This document shows positions 26,989 to 35,295 of a DNA stretch of 64,000 bases, in pieces (within the stretch, counting starts at the first letter, position 1; each line of letters opens with the position of its first letter). The translations under genes were made by a program, and so were the position numbers. The DNA comes from Gammaproteobacteria bacterium (GTDB lineage: Bacteria > Pseudomonadota > Gammaproteobacteria > Pseudomonadales > Pseudohongiellaceae), in the NCBI GenBank assembly GCA_041395725.1, contig JAWKZW010000001.1:930001-994000 (forward strand), written 5' to 3'. The notes beneath the pieces are model-generated. The model was given only the letters and a program-made list of their open reading frames with translations, did no database searches and was not told the DNA's origin.

Positions 26989-27603
26989 ATGCATACCATC
27001 AACATTCACTTACTGAGAGTACCTACCGCCCTGTTCGCAGCGGCAATCGTTACAACCACGTTGTTCTTTCTGATGCATCTGATGGTGCATTCCGACAGTG
27101 AGCGAGTCCAGGAGACTTTTGTAATTCCTGTCGTCGACGCGACCATGCCGGTGATAGAGATGGAGACCTTTGAGCCCATTGAAAGACCGGAACCTATCAC
27201 GGAGCCGACGCCCACGGAGGTACCCGAGAAACCGCGAGATACCCCTGTCGGTTCCGTGCCAGTCCTGAGCTATGACCCACAGACCTTCGTGCTGGATCCA
27301 CCTGGCTGGACTGGTCTGACATTTCAGGACAGCGAAATGGTGCCAATAGTCAGGACCACCCCGGTCTATCCGAATCGGGCACTGCAGAAGCAGATCGAGG
27401 GTTTCGTAGTAGTCAGTTTCAGCGTGGATGAACAGGGCAACGTGAGCAACCCGTCTGTAACCTATGCCGAACCGGAGGGTTATTTCGAGCGCGCCGCCCT
27501 GCAATCCATCGCCAAGTGGCGATACGCGGCCAAAGTTGAAAATGGCCAGCCGGTAGCGGTTCACGGCGTTCAACAACGCATCGTTTTCGAAATAGCCCGC
27601 TGA
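26989..27603 (+). CDS. tonB: TonB-family energy transducer
   Basis: A 204-residue protein with one N-terminal transmembrane helix (about residues 13-30), a Pro/Glu/Thr-rich periplasmic spacer (FEPIERPEPITEPTPTEVPEKP) and a C-terminal TonB domain (YPNRALQKQIEGFVVVSFSVDEQGNVSNPSV). Strong ribosome binding site AGGAGG six bases before the ATG. Third gene of the blaI cassette, closed by a strong terminator. It has no ExbB/ExbD partner nearby and may use one from elsewhere or serve in signalling with the M56-TonB protein. Confidence 0.9.
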   Translation: MHTINIHLLRVPTALFAAAIVTTTLFFLMHLMVHSDSERVQETFVIPVVDATMPVIEMETFEPIERPEPITEPTPTEVPEKPRDTPVGSVPVLSYDPQTFVLDPPGWTGLTFQDSEMVPIVRTTPVYPNRALQKQIEGFVVVSFSVDEQGNVSNPSVTYAEPEGYFERAALQSIAKWRYAAKVENGQPVAVHGVQQRIVFEIAR

Positions 27604-27638
27604 ATTCCCGCGCCTGGGCCCTTGCTGGGGCCAGGGAG

Positions 27639-27683
27639 CCTTTGCCTGGCCCTGCGGGGAAAGGCAAAGGTTCCTGTTTTTTT
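27639..27683 (+). terminator. Rho-independent terminator of the blaI cassette
   Basis: Perfect nine-base inverted repeat CCTTTGCCT (27639-27647) / AGGCAAAGG (27662-27670) followed by seven T (27677-27683). It lies 36 bases after the TonB stop and just before the convergent end of ubiH. Confidence 0.85.
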
Positions 27684-27689
27684 GCAGGA

Positions 27690-28925
27690 TTACCGGTCAG
27701 CCAGCCCCATGGCACTGCGGGCAAATTCATGGCGGACCAACGGGACGATATCGATGGAGGCCAGACCCAGCTTGCGGGCCCATATCAGGCTGCTGCGGTT
27801 GCTGGAGAACAACCGGGTCAGGTAATGGGAAAAACTGATAGTACGGTCCTGATCACGCTGCTGCAGATTCTGAAAAGTGTTTAGAACCTGCATGTTCCCG
27901 GGAGAAGCGCCGGCCGCTATTCCCTGTGCAAGCACGCCAGCCAGTTCCTCGGCATCGCGTAGTGCCAGGTTAAAACCCTGCCCCGCCACGGGGTGGAGCG
28001 TGTGAGCCACGTTGCCCAATAATACCAGGCCCGGCCTCACCTGCTCACGGGCAACCTGCAGACTGAGGGGGTAACAGAAACGCTCACCTATCCGATGAAT
28101 CCGACCCAGCCGATAGCCAAAGCGCTCCTGCAGAATTGTAACCAGCTCTCTGTCTTCCAACCCCATCAGGCCCTCGGCGTCCTGCTCGGCAACAGTCCAG
28201 ACCAGAGCACCTCGATATTCCCCGCCGAGGGGCTGCAGCGGCAGGATTGCCATCGGCCCGGTGTCGGTAAAGCGCTCATAGGCCACATTGTCGTGACTGC
28301 GGTCAAAGCCGATATTGGCTATTATGGCTTTCTGATCGTACTGCTGCCTGTCAATGGCAATACCAAGCTGATGACAGATGGGAGACCTGCCCCCATCAGC
28401 GAGAACAACCAGTGCAGTTTCAATCTCAACCAGCTGGCCTTCACCATTTCTTAATTGCAATGCCATACCAGTGGCAAGCGGTGCTGTGTTTTCAACACTG
28501 GCCGGAGCCAGAAAATCTATTCCCCCGGCTTCGTGCAGCGCCTGATTCAACACCGCACCAAAACGACGGTTCTCCACCACATACCCCAGGGCAGCCACTC
28601 CCTCGGACTCCCGGTCAAGTCGCGCAGAGCCGAAGTGACCGCGATCTGAAACATGGATCCGGTCAATGGGCGCCACACTGTCTGCCAGTGCGGCCCACAG
28701 GCCGATTTTCCCCAGGATCTGGCTGCTGCCATAGGACAGCGCCGTGGAACGATCGTCAAAACTGGGGGACAGAGCCTGACTCAACTCGGAACGGGCAGCC
28801 TCAACCACCAGGATAGAGGTATCAGCTGGCACCATGCGGCGCAACGCCAGGGCGAAACTGGCTCCCACCATACCCGCACCGATGACCGTGATGTCATATC
28901 TTTTATTCGGATTCTGTATAAACAT
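27690..28925 (-). CDS. ubiH: 2-octaprenyl-6-methoxyphenol hydroxylase UbiH
   Basis: A 411-residue FAD monooxygenase of ubiquinone synthesis: DITVIGAGMVGASFALAL at the N-terminus, DDRSTALSYGSSQIL, VVLADGGRSPICHQLGI, and the UbiH-type second FAD motif LLGNVAHTLHPVAGQGFNLALRD. The Asn after the glycine is Asp in UbiI/UbiF, which supports UbiH. It starts 14 bases after the PepP stop on the same strand, the conserved pepP-ubiH order. The next gene of that classical operon, ubiI, is displaced to 21963-23225. Acts at the inner membrane in the Ubi complex. Confidence 0.92.
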   Translation of the reverse strand: MFIQNPNKRYDITVIGAGMVGASFALALRRMVPADTSILVVEAARSELSQALSPSFDDRSTALSYGSSQILGKIGLWAALADSVAPIDRIHVSDRGHFGSARLDRESEGVAALGYVVENRRFGAVLNQALHEAGGIDFLAPASVENTAPLATGMALQLRNGEGQLVEIETALVVLADGGRSPICHQLGIAIDRQQYDQKAIIANIGFDRSHDNVAYERFTDTGPMAILPLQPLGGEYRGALVWTVAEQDAEGLMGLEDRELVTILQERFGYRLGRIHRIGERFCYPLSLQVAREQVRPGLVLLGNVAHTLHPVAGQGFNLALRDAEELAGVLAQGIAAGASPGNMQVLNTFQNLQQRDQDRTISFSHYLTRLFSSNRSSLIWARKLGLASIDIVPLVRHEFARSAMGLADR

Positions 28926-28939
28926 TCTATTCAGCGTGG

Positions 28940-30253
28940 CTAACCGGCCATAAGCGCTTCTATCTCATCGCCGTCTTTCGGCACGTCCCTGCTCAGCACC
29001 TTATTGCCTGTGCGGGTTACCAGCACATCATCCTCGATCCTGACGCCAATGCCGCGCCATTTCCTGGCAACTTTCCGGTTGTCAGGAGCGATGTAAATAC
29101 CCGGCTCGATAGTGGTTACCATGCCTGGTTCCAGTAACCGCCAATTACCGTCGATGCGATAGTCGCCCACGTCGTGTACATCCATTCCCAGCCAGTGGCC
29201 GACCCGGTGCATGTAAAAATCGCGGTAGGTTTCCTTTTTGATAGCCTGACTCAGGGGTCCCTCAATCAGGCCGAGCCTGATCAGGCCGGAGGTGATGACC
29301 CGGACCGACACGTTGTGGGGCTCGTCGTAGGCGGCGCCGGGTTTGACCGCGTCGATAGCCGCTAAATTCGCCTTTAGAACGATATCGTAGACAGCACGCT
29401 GTTCCGGGCTGAAAACGCCACTGGCGGGAAAGGTTCTGGTGATATCGGAAGCGTAGTGCTGGTACTCACACCCGGCATCGATCAGCACCAGATCCCCTTC
29501 TCTGACCTCGGCATTGTTGGTGTCATAATGCAGGATACAGGCATTATCTCCCGCGGCGACTATGGAGTTATAGGCCGGGAACCGGCTGCCGCTGCGGTAG
29601 AACTCATGAAGCAATTCCGCTTCCAGCTGGTACTCGTACACACCCGGCTTGCAGATTTTCATGGCTCGCTTATGGGCACGGGCGGAAATTTTTGCCGCCT
29701 TTTCCATTAACTTCATTTCCTTGCTGCTCTTCACCAGCCGCTGCTCGTGCAACAGGTGGTCCAGCACCAGGAATTCGCCGGGCGGGTGCACGCCCTGGCG
29801 CTTGTGGCTGCGCACCACATTCACCCAGTCCATCACCTGCTGATCAAACTGGGGGTCCTTGCCCATGGAATAGTAGACCCGCTCCCGCCCCTCGATCAGG
29901 CCCGGCAGGATATCGTTGACGTCCGAAATGGGAAATGCGTCATCGATCAACAACGCTTCGCTGGCACGCTGGGGCCCCATCAGGATTCCATTCCAGAGCT
30001 CCTTGAGCGGGTCTTTTTCCTGGCAGAACAGCACCGCCTCTCCCTGTTTGCGCCCGGGAATAAGCGCCAATACGGCCTGCTGCTCGGTGAAGCCGGTCAG
30101 GTAGTAGAAATCGCTGTTCTGCCGATAAGGATAGTCGGCGTCGTTGTTGCGGGTTTTCGGGGTGGCAGCGGCCAATAAGGCAATGCTGTTGGGCTCCATA
30201 TGGGCCATCAGCTCTTTGCGCCGGCGTTTATATTCTCGGGAATCGACTGTCAT
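28940..30253 (-). CDS. pepP: Xaa-Pro aminopeptidase PepP
   Basis: A 437-residue M24 metallopeptidase, close in length to E. coli PepP (441). An N-terminal AMP_N domain (ADYPYRQNSDFYYLTGF) precedes the pita-bread catalytic domain. All five dinuclear manganese ligands are visible: IDAG (Asp), SDITRTF (Asp), HRVGHWLG (His), TTIEPG (Glu) and VRIEDD (Glu). It removes N-terminal residues preceding proline. First gene of pepP-ubiH. The UPF0149 gene often found upstream of pepP is absent here; a divergent promoter region follows instead. Confidence 0.95.
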   Translation of the reverse strand: MTVDSREYKRRRKELMAHMEPNSIALLAAATPKTRNNDADYPYRQNSDFYYLTGFTEQQAVLALIPGRKQGEAVLFCQEKDPLKELWNGILMGPQRASEALLIDDAFPISDVNDILPGLIEGRERVYYSMGKDPQFDQQVMDWVNVVRSHKRQGVHPPGEFLVLDHLLHEQRLVKSSKEMKLMEKAAKISARAHKRAMKICKPGVYEYQLEAELLHEFYRSGSRFPAYNSIVAAGDNACILHYDTNNAEVREGDLVLIDAGCEYQHYASDITRTFPASGVFSPEQRAVYDIVLKANLAAIDAVKPGAAYDEPHNVSVRVITSGLIRLGLIEGPLSQAIKKETYRDFYMHRVGHWLGMDVHDVGDYRIDGNWRLLEPGMVTTIEPGIYIAPDNRKVARKWRGIGVRIEDDVLVTRTGNKVLSRDVPKDGDEIEALMAG

Positions 30254-30606
30254 ATCCTTCCATTACTTCCACTTGCTTCTTAAGGCGTGACCGGATAGCA
30301 CAGCGAAGACCGATGCGGCCTTCCGGTCCACCCGTTATCCACACGCACCCTTAACCCCTGATAATGGCAGGCCGATACACGCCGGCGGCAATGGGCCCCG
30401 ACACAGGACCTGCCTGAAGGCCGGTGCGCCGCGTTACTTGTCTAAAGGACGGTTAGCATAGGCATAACGCCCGGACAGGTCCACCGGATCAGATGTTATT
30501 TTTGCGAATTGGGTCATTGACCCCCCTTGTCGGCCCCTCTATAGTTACTCTGCACTTAAATAAGTTCCGATAACATATTGCTTACATTGGAATTTAACCT
30601 GAAATC
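30254..30606. other. Divergent intergenic region pepP / TIGR02449
   Basis: 353 bases. It contains the plus-strand promoter at 30517-30545. I see no RNA gene or repeat in the remainder. Confidence 0.5.
30517..30545 (+). promoter_or_regulatory. Sigma70-type promoter for the TIGR02449-zapA region
   Basis: -35 TTGACC (30517-30522), 17-base spacer, -10 TATAGT (30540-30545). Predicted start near 30552, giving a leader of about 55 to 65 bases before the TIGR02449 gene. Confidence 0.7.
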
Positions 30607-30828
30607 ATGGATCGAGTAATGAGCGACGACAAGTTTCAAGCCCTGAACGAGAAGGTGGAATCCCTGATCGCCCTGTGTGTGGAAATGAAACAGGAGAATC
30701 AGCTGCTGAGAGCCAACGAGGAGTCCTGGCACGGCGAGCGCAGGGAACTGATGGAAAAGAACAAGGTAACGAAGACCCGGCTGGAATCAATCCTGGCCCG
30801 TCTGAAGGCCATGGACGAAACCCGGTAA
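30607..30828 (+). CDS. TIGR02449 family coiled-coil protein
   Basis: A 73-residue, fully helical, charged protein (FQALNEKVESLIALCVEMKQENQLLRANE, ending TRLESILARLKAMDETR). It matches the small TIGR02449 family, found just upstream of zapA in many gammaproteobacteria. The pattern is like cell-division coiled-coil proteins (ZapB-like), but the role is not established. An ATG at 30619 (MSDDKFQAL) is an alternative start. Confidence 0.85.
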   Translation: MDRVMSDDKFQALNEKVESLIALCVEMKQENQLLRANEESWHGERRELMEKNKVTKTRLESILARLKAMDETR

Positions 30829-30866
30829 TCCGCAATACCCAACCCCAGCCACAGCCTGACCTGACA

Positions 30867-30903
30867 CCATGCCGGCCGGTGAATCTGTCGCCGGCTGGCA
30901 TGG
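30867..30903. other. Strong hairpin between TIGR02449 gene and zapA
   Basis: CCATGCCGGCCGG (30867-30879) pairs with 30890-30903 (one wobble) around a short loop. No T-run follows, so this is not a typical terminator. It may protect the RNA end or attenuate read-through into zapA. Confidence 0.5.
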
Positions 30904-31094
30904 CTCGAAGACAGCTTACGCCAAGTATTCAGAGAATCCGGTTCGGTATACAATAAATGTCGGCTTCAGGAACTCCGGTTTGGTCTGTGTACGCCCGGAC
31001 CTGATAGATTCGGCGCGGTAAATCGCAATCAATAGATAGCAAGAAGCAAGACCTGAAGCCAGCGCGATAATAAATTTAACAGTGGGTAATCTTA

Positions 31095-31409
31095 ATGTCT
31101 GAAAAAAGCTCTTCTGTACAGATCCGGATTCTCGACAAGGAATACCATATCAACTGCCCGCCCTCCGATCAGGAAGCCCTGATGAAATCAGCCCGATACC
31201 TGGACGAGAGCATGCGCAAGGTCAAGGAAAAGGGAAATATCCACGGCAGTGAGAAGGTGGCGGTGATGGCAGCCCTGAACATTACCTATGAACTGCTGCA
31301 GAAAAACCGCCTGATAAATGAGACCCGTCGCGCCAACTCCGAACAGCTGGGTAAGCTGGAAGAAAAAATCGACCAGGCTCTGCAGCGCAGCCGTCAACTG
31401 GAAATGTAA
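31095..31409 (+). CDS. zapA: Cell division protein ZapA
   Basis: A 104-residue protein with the ZapA pattern: VQIRILDKEYHINCPPSDQEALMKSARYLDESMRKVKE, then VAVMAALNITYELLQKN and a C-terminal coiled coil. ZapA cross-links FtsZ protofilaments at the division site. Context is canonical: TIGR02449 gene upstream, 6S RNA and 5-formyl-THF cyclo-ligase downstream, all on the plus strand. Confidence 0.95.
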   Translation: MSEKSSSVQIRILDKEYHINCPPSDQEALMKSARYLDESMRKVKEKGNIHGSEKVAVMAALNITYELLQKNRLINETRRANSEQLGKLEEKIDQALQRSRQLEM

Positions 31410-31470
31410 GGCCAGTCTCCACCCGTCCTTGCGAAATCGAACTTGTCTGGCATCAACCCCGACAGCCAGC

Positions 31471-31476
31471 TATACT
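31471..31476 (+). promoter_or_regulatory. -10 element of the 6S RNA promoter
   Basis: TATACT ending about seven bases before the predicted 6S RNA start. A weak -35 (CTGGCA, 31447-31452) lies 18 bases upstream. Confidence 0.5.
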
Positions 31477-31482
31477 ACTCAG

Positions 31483-31665
31483 CAGAGTTTCCTGGGGCAT
31501 TTGCCAGTCAAAAGTGTTCTTGAGCCGATATTTGTAATACCGGAGGCAACTCGCCAGATGTTGTTGTGCATGTCCGCCAGACGGAAAGCCTTATACATCG
31601 CGGGAGCCACCACCTGAACCTTTCGGTTCAGGGCAAATTTGATAGCGGTGTTTTGGGGAACTTTC
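31483..31665 (+). ncRNA. ssrS: 6S RNA
   Basis: About 183 bases between zapA and the cyclo-ligase gene, the place of ssrS in E. coli. The sequence keeps the conserved TTGAGCCGATATTT block (from about 31516), a central GTCCGCCAGACGGAAAGCCTTA block and a CCTGAACC-TTTC-GGTTCAGG hairpin near the 3' end. The ends can pair: AGUUUCC (31486-31492) with GGGAACU (31656-31662). 6S RNA mimics an open promoter and sequesters sigma70 RNA polymerase in stationary phase. Exact ends are estimated. Confidence 0.9.
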
Positions 31666-31723
31666 TTACAACTCCGGTTCCGGCTGAGCGATAAGACCTC
31701 AGCCTCCAGCCTGCCCCTTTTCC

Positions 31724-32338
31724 ATGAGTCATTCCGACCGCGTCAGTCTCCGCAAGCAACTTCGTCAGAAACGTCGAGGTCTGTCCGCCGCTGAGCAACG
31801 GGACCGGTCTGAGCAGATTTTTCGTCGCGTCGTTACCCAGCCCAGTTTTCACCGGGCCAGACGTGTGGCCTTTTATTTTGCCAATGACGGGGAAGTGGAC
31901 CCTCTGGCCATTCTGCTGCGATCCTGGCAGCTGGGCAAACGCTGCTATCTGCCTGTTCTCAGCGCCCACCGCCCTGACAAGGTCTGTTTTGCGCCTTTTC
32001 AGATGCGGGATGAACTGGTGCCTAACCGCTGGGGAATCCTGGAACCTGACCTGCCTGCCAGGCGCCTGGTTGCGGCATTTTCTCTTGACCTGGTATTTGT
32101 GCCGCTGGTGGGTTTCGACCCGGACTGCAACCGCATGGGCATGGGCAAGGGGTTCTACGATCGCACTTTCGCTTACCGGGAGAGGCTGGGGTTCAGGCGG
32201 CCGCAGCTGATAGGCCTGGCCTATGAATTACAGAGAGTAGACAGCATCCCCACCAGCTCCTGGGATGTGCCGCTGGACGCGGTCGTTACTGAAACCGGCT
32301 GTTACTGGCGCCGGAAAGGTACCGGACAACTGCCCTGA
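31724..32338 (+). CDS. fau: 5-formyltetrahydrofolate cyclo-ligase
   Basis: A 204-residue enzyme that converts 5-formyl-THF to 5,10-methenyl-THF using ATP. N-terminal LRKQLRQKRRGLSAAEQ, FYFANDGEVDPLAI, and the hallmark FVPLVGFDPDCNRMGMGKGFYDR with the nucleotide-binding GMGKGFYDR loop are present. It follows 6S RNA, as ygfA does in E. coli, so is probably partly transcribed from the 6S promoter. Confidence 0.95.
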   Translation: MSHSDRVSLRKQLRQKRRGLSAAEQRDRSEQIFRRVVTQPSFHRARRVAFYFANDGEVDPLAILLRSWQLGKRCYLPVLSAHRPDKVCFAPFQMRDELVPNRWGILEPDLPARRLVAAFSLDLVFVPLVGFDPDCNRMGMGKGFYDRTFAYRERLGFRRPQLIGLAYELQRVDSIPTSSWDVPLDAVVTETGCYWRRKGTGQLP

Positions 32339-32449
32339 CACCGCCAGCTCCCTGCCCGCAGCAACCTTCTTTTACTACCCGCTATATTATAGCCTGGCAG
32401 ATGCCTGAGCAGCTCTCAGGCGGTTAAGGCTGACTGGCACCTGCCGGCA

Positions 32450-32542
32450 CTAAAACAGTGCGCTTTGCGCGACGCTGCTGGCAAGCACGCTAACGACAAA
32501 CAAAGTGATAACGACGATCACCATATCCGGTTTTCTACTCAT
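32450..32542 (-). CDS. 30-residue single-span membrane peptide
   Basis: ATG 32542 to TAG 32450 encodes MSRKPDMVIVVITLFVVSV and a short tail ending SAVF-like (ALF). It has a positively charged N-terminus followed by one hydrophobic helix of about 18 residues, as in known bacterial small membrane proteins. A good ribosome binding site (GGAG, spacing eight) precedes the ATG. It is too short for most gene finders. I cannot name the family. Expected in the inner membrane with an N-in orientation. Confidence 0.6.
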   Translation of the reverse strand: MSRKPDMVIVVITLFVVSVLASSVAQSALF

Positions 32543-32829
32543 ATCCCCGCTCCAGATGGTTTGTTGTTAACTCCGGAATACCGTCCATACTGTACTGCTT
32601 CCGGTGACACAGAATTTAGCGGCGCCCTGTCATAATCCTTTAATAATTAAGGTAAATCAGGCAATTACTGCTCTTATGGCGGAATACAACAGGGATTGAC
32701 TGCCGGCTTCACAATGACACTGGAGCGCGGATTCCATATCCGCCTGATAACGGATTGGCCGGCCTCCAACGCTTGAAACAGCAATTTAGTCGCCCGTGGC
32801 TATTGCCCGGGGAAATTTCCTGGCTATAC

Positions 32830-32849
32830 TACTGTACATACATACAGTT
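32830..32849 (+). promoter_or_regulatory. LexA (SOS) box of imuA-imuB
   Basis: The 20-mer starting tactgtacatac matches the LexA consensus with intact CTGT-N8-ACAG core. It lies 43 bases upstream of the imuA start, so the operon should be DNA-damage inducible. Confidence 0.92.
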
Positions 32850-32892
32850 ATTTTATGCAGGAATGCCATTCCCAGGTAACCGGGCCACTCCC

Positions 32893-33666
32893 ATGAAAAC
32901 CATAACAAGTTTCCCAGAAAGCCAGACGCAAAGCCTGAAAGCCCTTGAAAACACGGCCTCCAGCAGGAACACCATCGACAGCCTGCTATCGTGCAACCCG
33001 ATTCTGTGGCGTGGCTGCGACATGGCCGGTCGTGGTCATCACGGCCAAACCACCGGCTACCCGCGACTGGACGATATCCTGCCTGGTCGCGGCTGGCCCC
33101 GTAATGCCATTGTGGAAATCGTCACTCCCCAGTGGGGCATGGGGGAGCTGCAGTTGCTGGTTCCACTGATGCGCAAGACAGTCAATCGGGGCCAATGGAT
33201 TCTGTGGATTTCACCACCCTACCTGCTCAACAGCCCGGCCCTGCTACAGGCCGGCATCGACCCTGGCCGGATACTGGTAGTCAATCTGGAAACTTCCTGT
33301 CAGGACGCACTGTGGAGTATGGAAAAAGCCCTGCAGGAACCAGGCTGCGGGCTGGTACTGGCCTGGCAGAACTGGTTGCCGGACAAGGTGGTCCGCCGTC
33401 TGCAACTGGCGGCAGAGGGTGGTGAAACCCTGGGAGTGCTTTTACAGCACAGAGCCAGTAAGTACTCACAACCGTCTTTGCGCCTGCAATTGAAGGAATC
33501 CTGTCCTGCAGACCAGGCACCATCCAGGGGCCGAAATAACAGACTATCCCCTACGGAAATCACTGTGCTGAAAGCCCGGGGCAATTTCCGCCCCCGGTCG
33601 GTACAGCTCAACCTTTACCAGGAGAATTTCCCGTTTTCGCTGCCCTGTGACCACGAAAATTCATGA
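32893..33666 (+). CDS. imuA: SOS mutagenesis protein ImuA
   Basis: About 257 residues from ATG 32893; an open frame back to 32755 would run through the LexA box and is rejected. Family features: a RecA-like N-terminal region with PILWRGCDM, GYPRLDDILPGRGWPRNAIVEI (degenerate P-loop area), and QWILWISPPYLLNSPALLQAGID followed by GLVLAWQNWLPDKVVRRLQLAAE. ImuA, with ImuB and DnaE2, forms the mutasome for translesion synthesis and damage-induced mutagenesis. Overlaps imuB by four bases (ATGA), so translationally coupled. Confidence 0.88.
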   Translation: MKTITSFPESQTQSLKALENTASSRNTIDSLLSCNPILWRGCDMAGRGHHGQTTGYPRLDDILPGRGWPRNAIVEIVTPQWGMGELQLLVPLMRKTVNRGQWILWISPPYLLNSPALLQAGIDPGRILVVNLETSCQDALWSMEKALQEPGCGLVLAWQNWLPDKVVRRLQLAAEGGETLGVLLQHRASKYSQPSLRLQLKESCPADQAPSRGRNNRLSPTEITVLKARGNFRPRSVQLNLYQENFPFSLPCDHENS

Positions 33667-35126
33667 AAAAGCATGAAGTCATTCTGCAACTGCCGTTGTC
33701 AGGGCCGGCCGAAGCCGCCAGGGGACAGGTGGTGCAGCTGCCTGGCAAGGCAAAGTCGCCGGTCCCGGCAAACAAACAGCAAACACAGCCGCGCAGCCTC
33801 TGGTATGCCCTGCACCTCCCCCAGCTGGCGGAGCTTCCCGAACAACGCCAGCAGCAGCGACTTGAACAGCTGGCGGCACTGGCCACCGGGGTCAGTTCCA
33901 GAGTCAGCCTGCACCCCTGCTCCCTGGTGTTCGAGATACGCAGCAGCCTGCGCTACTTCGGCGGTATCGATAAACTGCATGAGGTCCTGGCTCCCCGGAT
34001 AACCAGACAACTGCTGGACTGGCAGCTTGACGGGCAGTTTTATCACGCCGCCGCCCCCACTGTTACCGGCAGCCTGCTGCTGGCACGAAGTGGCCACAAC
34101 CAGCTGATCTACCGCCGTGACAACCTGCGCTCCGCCCTGGGCAAACTCTCCACCGACGCGCTGGAAATGAGCCGGGAGCAGCGCCGGCGCCTCTATAATA
34201 TGGGGGTACGGCACCTGCGAGACCTGTGGCGTCTGCCTGATGAGGGCTTACGGAAACGTTTCGGCAGCGATTTCCTCAACCAGCTGCATAAGGCGGTGGG
34301 CGAACGACCTGAACCGCAGCACTACTATCAGCCACCTCCGGTTTTCCAGAGCAGTTATGACCTGCCCTGCGAAATCGAGAACGTGAGCCTGTTGCTTCCA
34401 GTCGTGGAGGAGTTTCTGGCTCAGCTGGTGGATTTCCTGCGCCGCCGCGATCTCAGCACCAGCCGGCTGATGCTGTCGCTGGTTCATGAAAAGCAGACCA
34501 AAACCCGGGTAAACCTGGGGCTGCGCCAGCCCAGCCGCTGTCAACAGCACCTGCTGCAACTATTGCAGATTCACCTGAGCAGTCTTGCCCTGCCGGCACC
34601 CGTGGTCGGCCTGAAAATGCAGGTGGAACGCTTTGACGCCCACCTGGGAGAGTCCGACCAACTGCTGCCGGGCAGGCGTTTGGACGAAAGCAGGCCGGTC
34701 GAGCAGCCTGCGGATTATCCCCATGACAGGCTCGACTCGTTTATGGATCAGCTGCAGGCCCGCCTGGGAGAACAGCCTCTGCGCAGGATCAGCGGCGTAG
34801 CGGAACACTGCCCGGAATATGCCACCAGGGAGTTCCATCCACTGCATGACCTGACCCGGCCCGGGTGCACCCTGGCCGCCCGGAACCCTCGCCCTTTCTG
34901 GATTTTCCCCGCCCCCCGGCTCCTCAGGGTAAGAGGCGGCCGACTCTATCATCGCCGCCCCATCACCATCCTCAGCGGACCCGAGCGCATCGAAAGCCGC
35001 TGGTGGTCCGGCACCGACGTGCGTCGCGATTATTATGTGGCCCTGGAAGAAAACGGCAGCCGTCTGTGGATTTACCGGGAAAAAACCGGCGCACAGGGCT
35101 GGTACCTGCACGGGGTTTTTGCCTGA
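33663..35126 (+). CDS. imuB: Y-family polymerase-like protein ImuB
   Basis: A 487-residue DinB-like protein: LWYALHLPQLAELPEQ at the start of the palm, HPCSLVFEIRSSLRYFGG, a helix-hairpin-helix-like LYNMGVRHLRDLWRLPDEGLRKRFG, and a C-terminal little-finger-like region ending RRDYYVALEENGSRLWIYRE. As is usual for ImuB, the acidic catalytic residues of Y-family polymerases are not evident, so it should act as an adaptor joining DnaE2 to the beta clamp. Second gene of the LexA-controlled operon. dnaE2, normally next, lies about 12 kb away on the other strand. Confidence 0.9.
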   Translation: MKKHEVILQLPLSGPAEAARGQVVQLPGKAKSPVPANKQQTQPRSLWYALHLPQLAELPEQRQQQRLEQLAALATGVSSRVSLHPCSLVFEIRSSLRYFGGIDKLHEVLAPRITRQLLDWQLDGQFYHAAAPTVTGSLLLARSGHNQLIYRRDNLRSALGKLSTDALEMSREQRRRLYNMGVRHLRDLWRLPDEGLRKRFGSDFLNQLHKAVGERPEPQHYYQPPPVFQSSYDLPCEIENVSLLLPVVEEFLAQLVDFLRRRDLSTSRLMLSLVHEKQTKTRVNLGLRQPSRCQQHLLQLLQIHLSSLALPAPVVGLKMQVERFDAHLGESDQLLPGRRLDESRPVEQPADYPHDRLDSFMDQLQARLGEQPLRRISGVAEHCPEYATREFHPLHDLTRPGCTLAARNPRPFWIFPAPRLLRVRGGRLYHRRPITILSGPERIESRWWSGTDVRRDYYVALEENGSRLWIYREKTGAQGWYLHGVFA

Positions 35127-35295
35127 TTCTGAAAAAACCTGGTCCTGGACAAAAAAGCCAAGGCAAACCCACAGGAAACGCCCGGCCGGATCGGGGTCGA
35201 GCCACGCATATCCTCAATTTCGGAAGGATTTCAACGCCGGCAGGCATTACAATAGGCACCCGGTTAACTGCCGAGATGGTCCACGGAGAACAGTA

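Larger units (their letters stand above)
32339..32892. other. Intergenic region fau / imuA
   Basis: 554 bases. Contains the 30-residue peptide gene at 32450-32542 (minus), a seven-base hairpin GCCTGAG / CTCAGGC (32403-32421) just downstream of that gene, and the LexA box at 32830-32849. Nothing else recognised. Confidence 0.5.

Noticed and set aside
32755..32892. Upstream extension of imuA
   Set aside because: Would place the LexA box inside coding sequence; family members start near the ATG at 32893.
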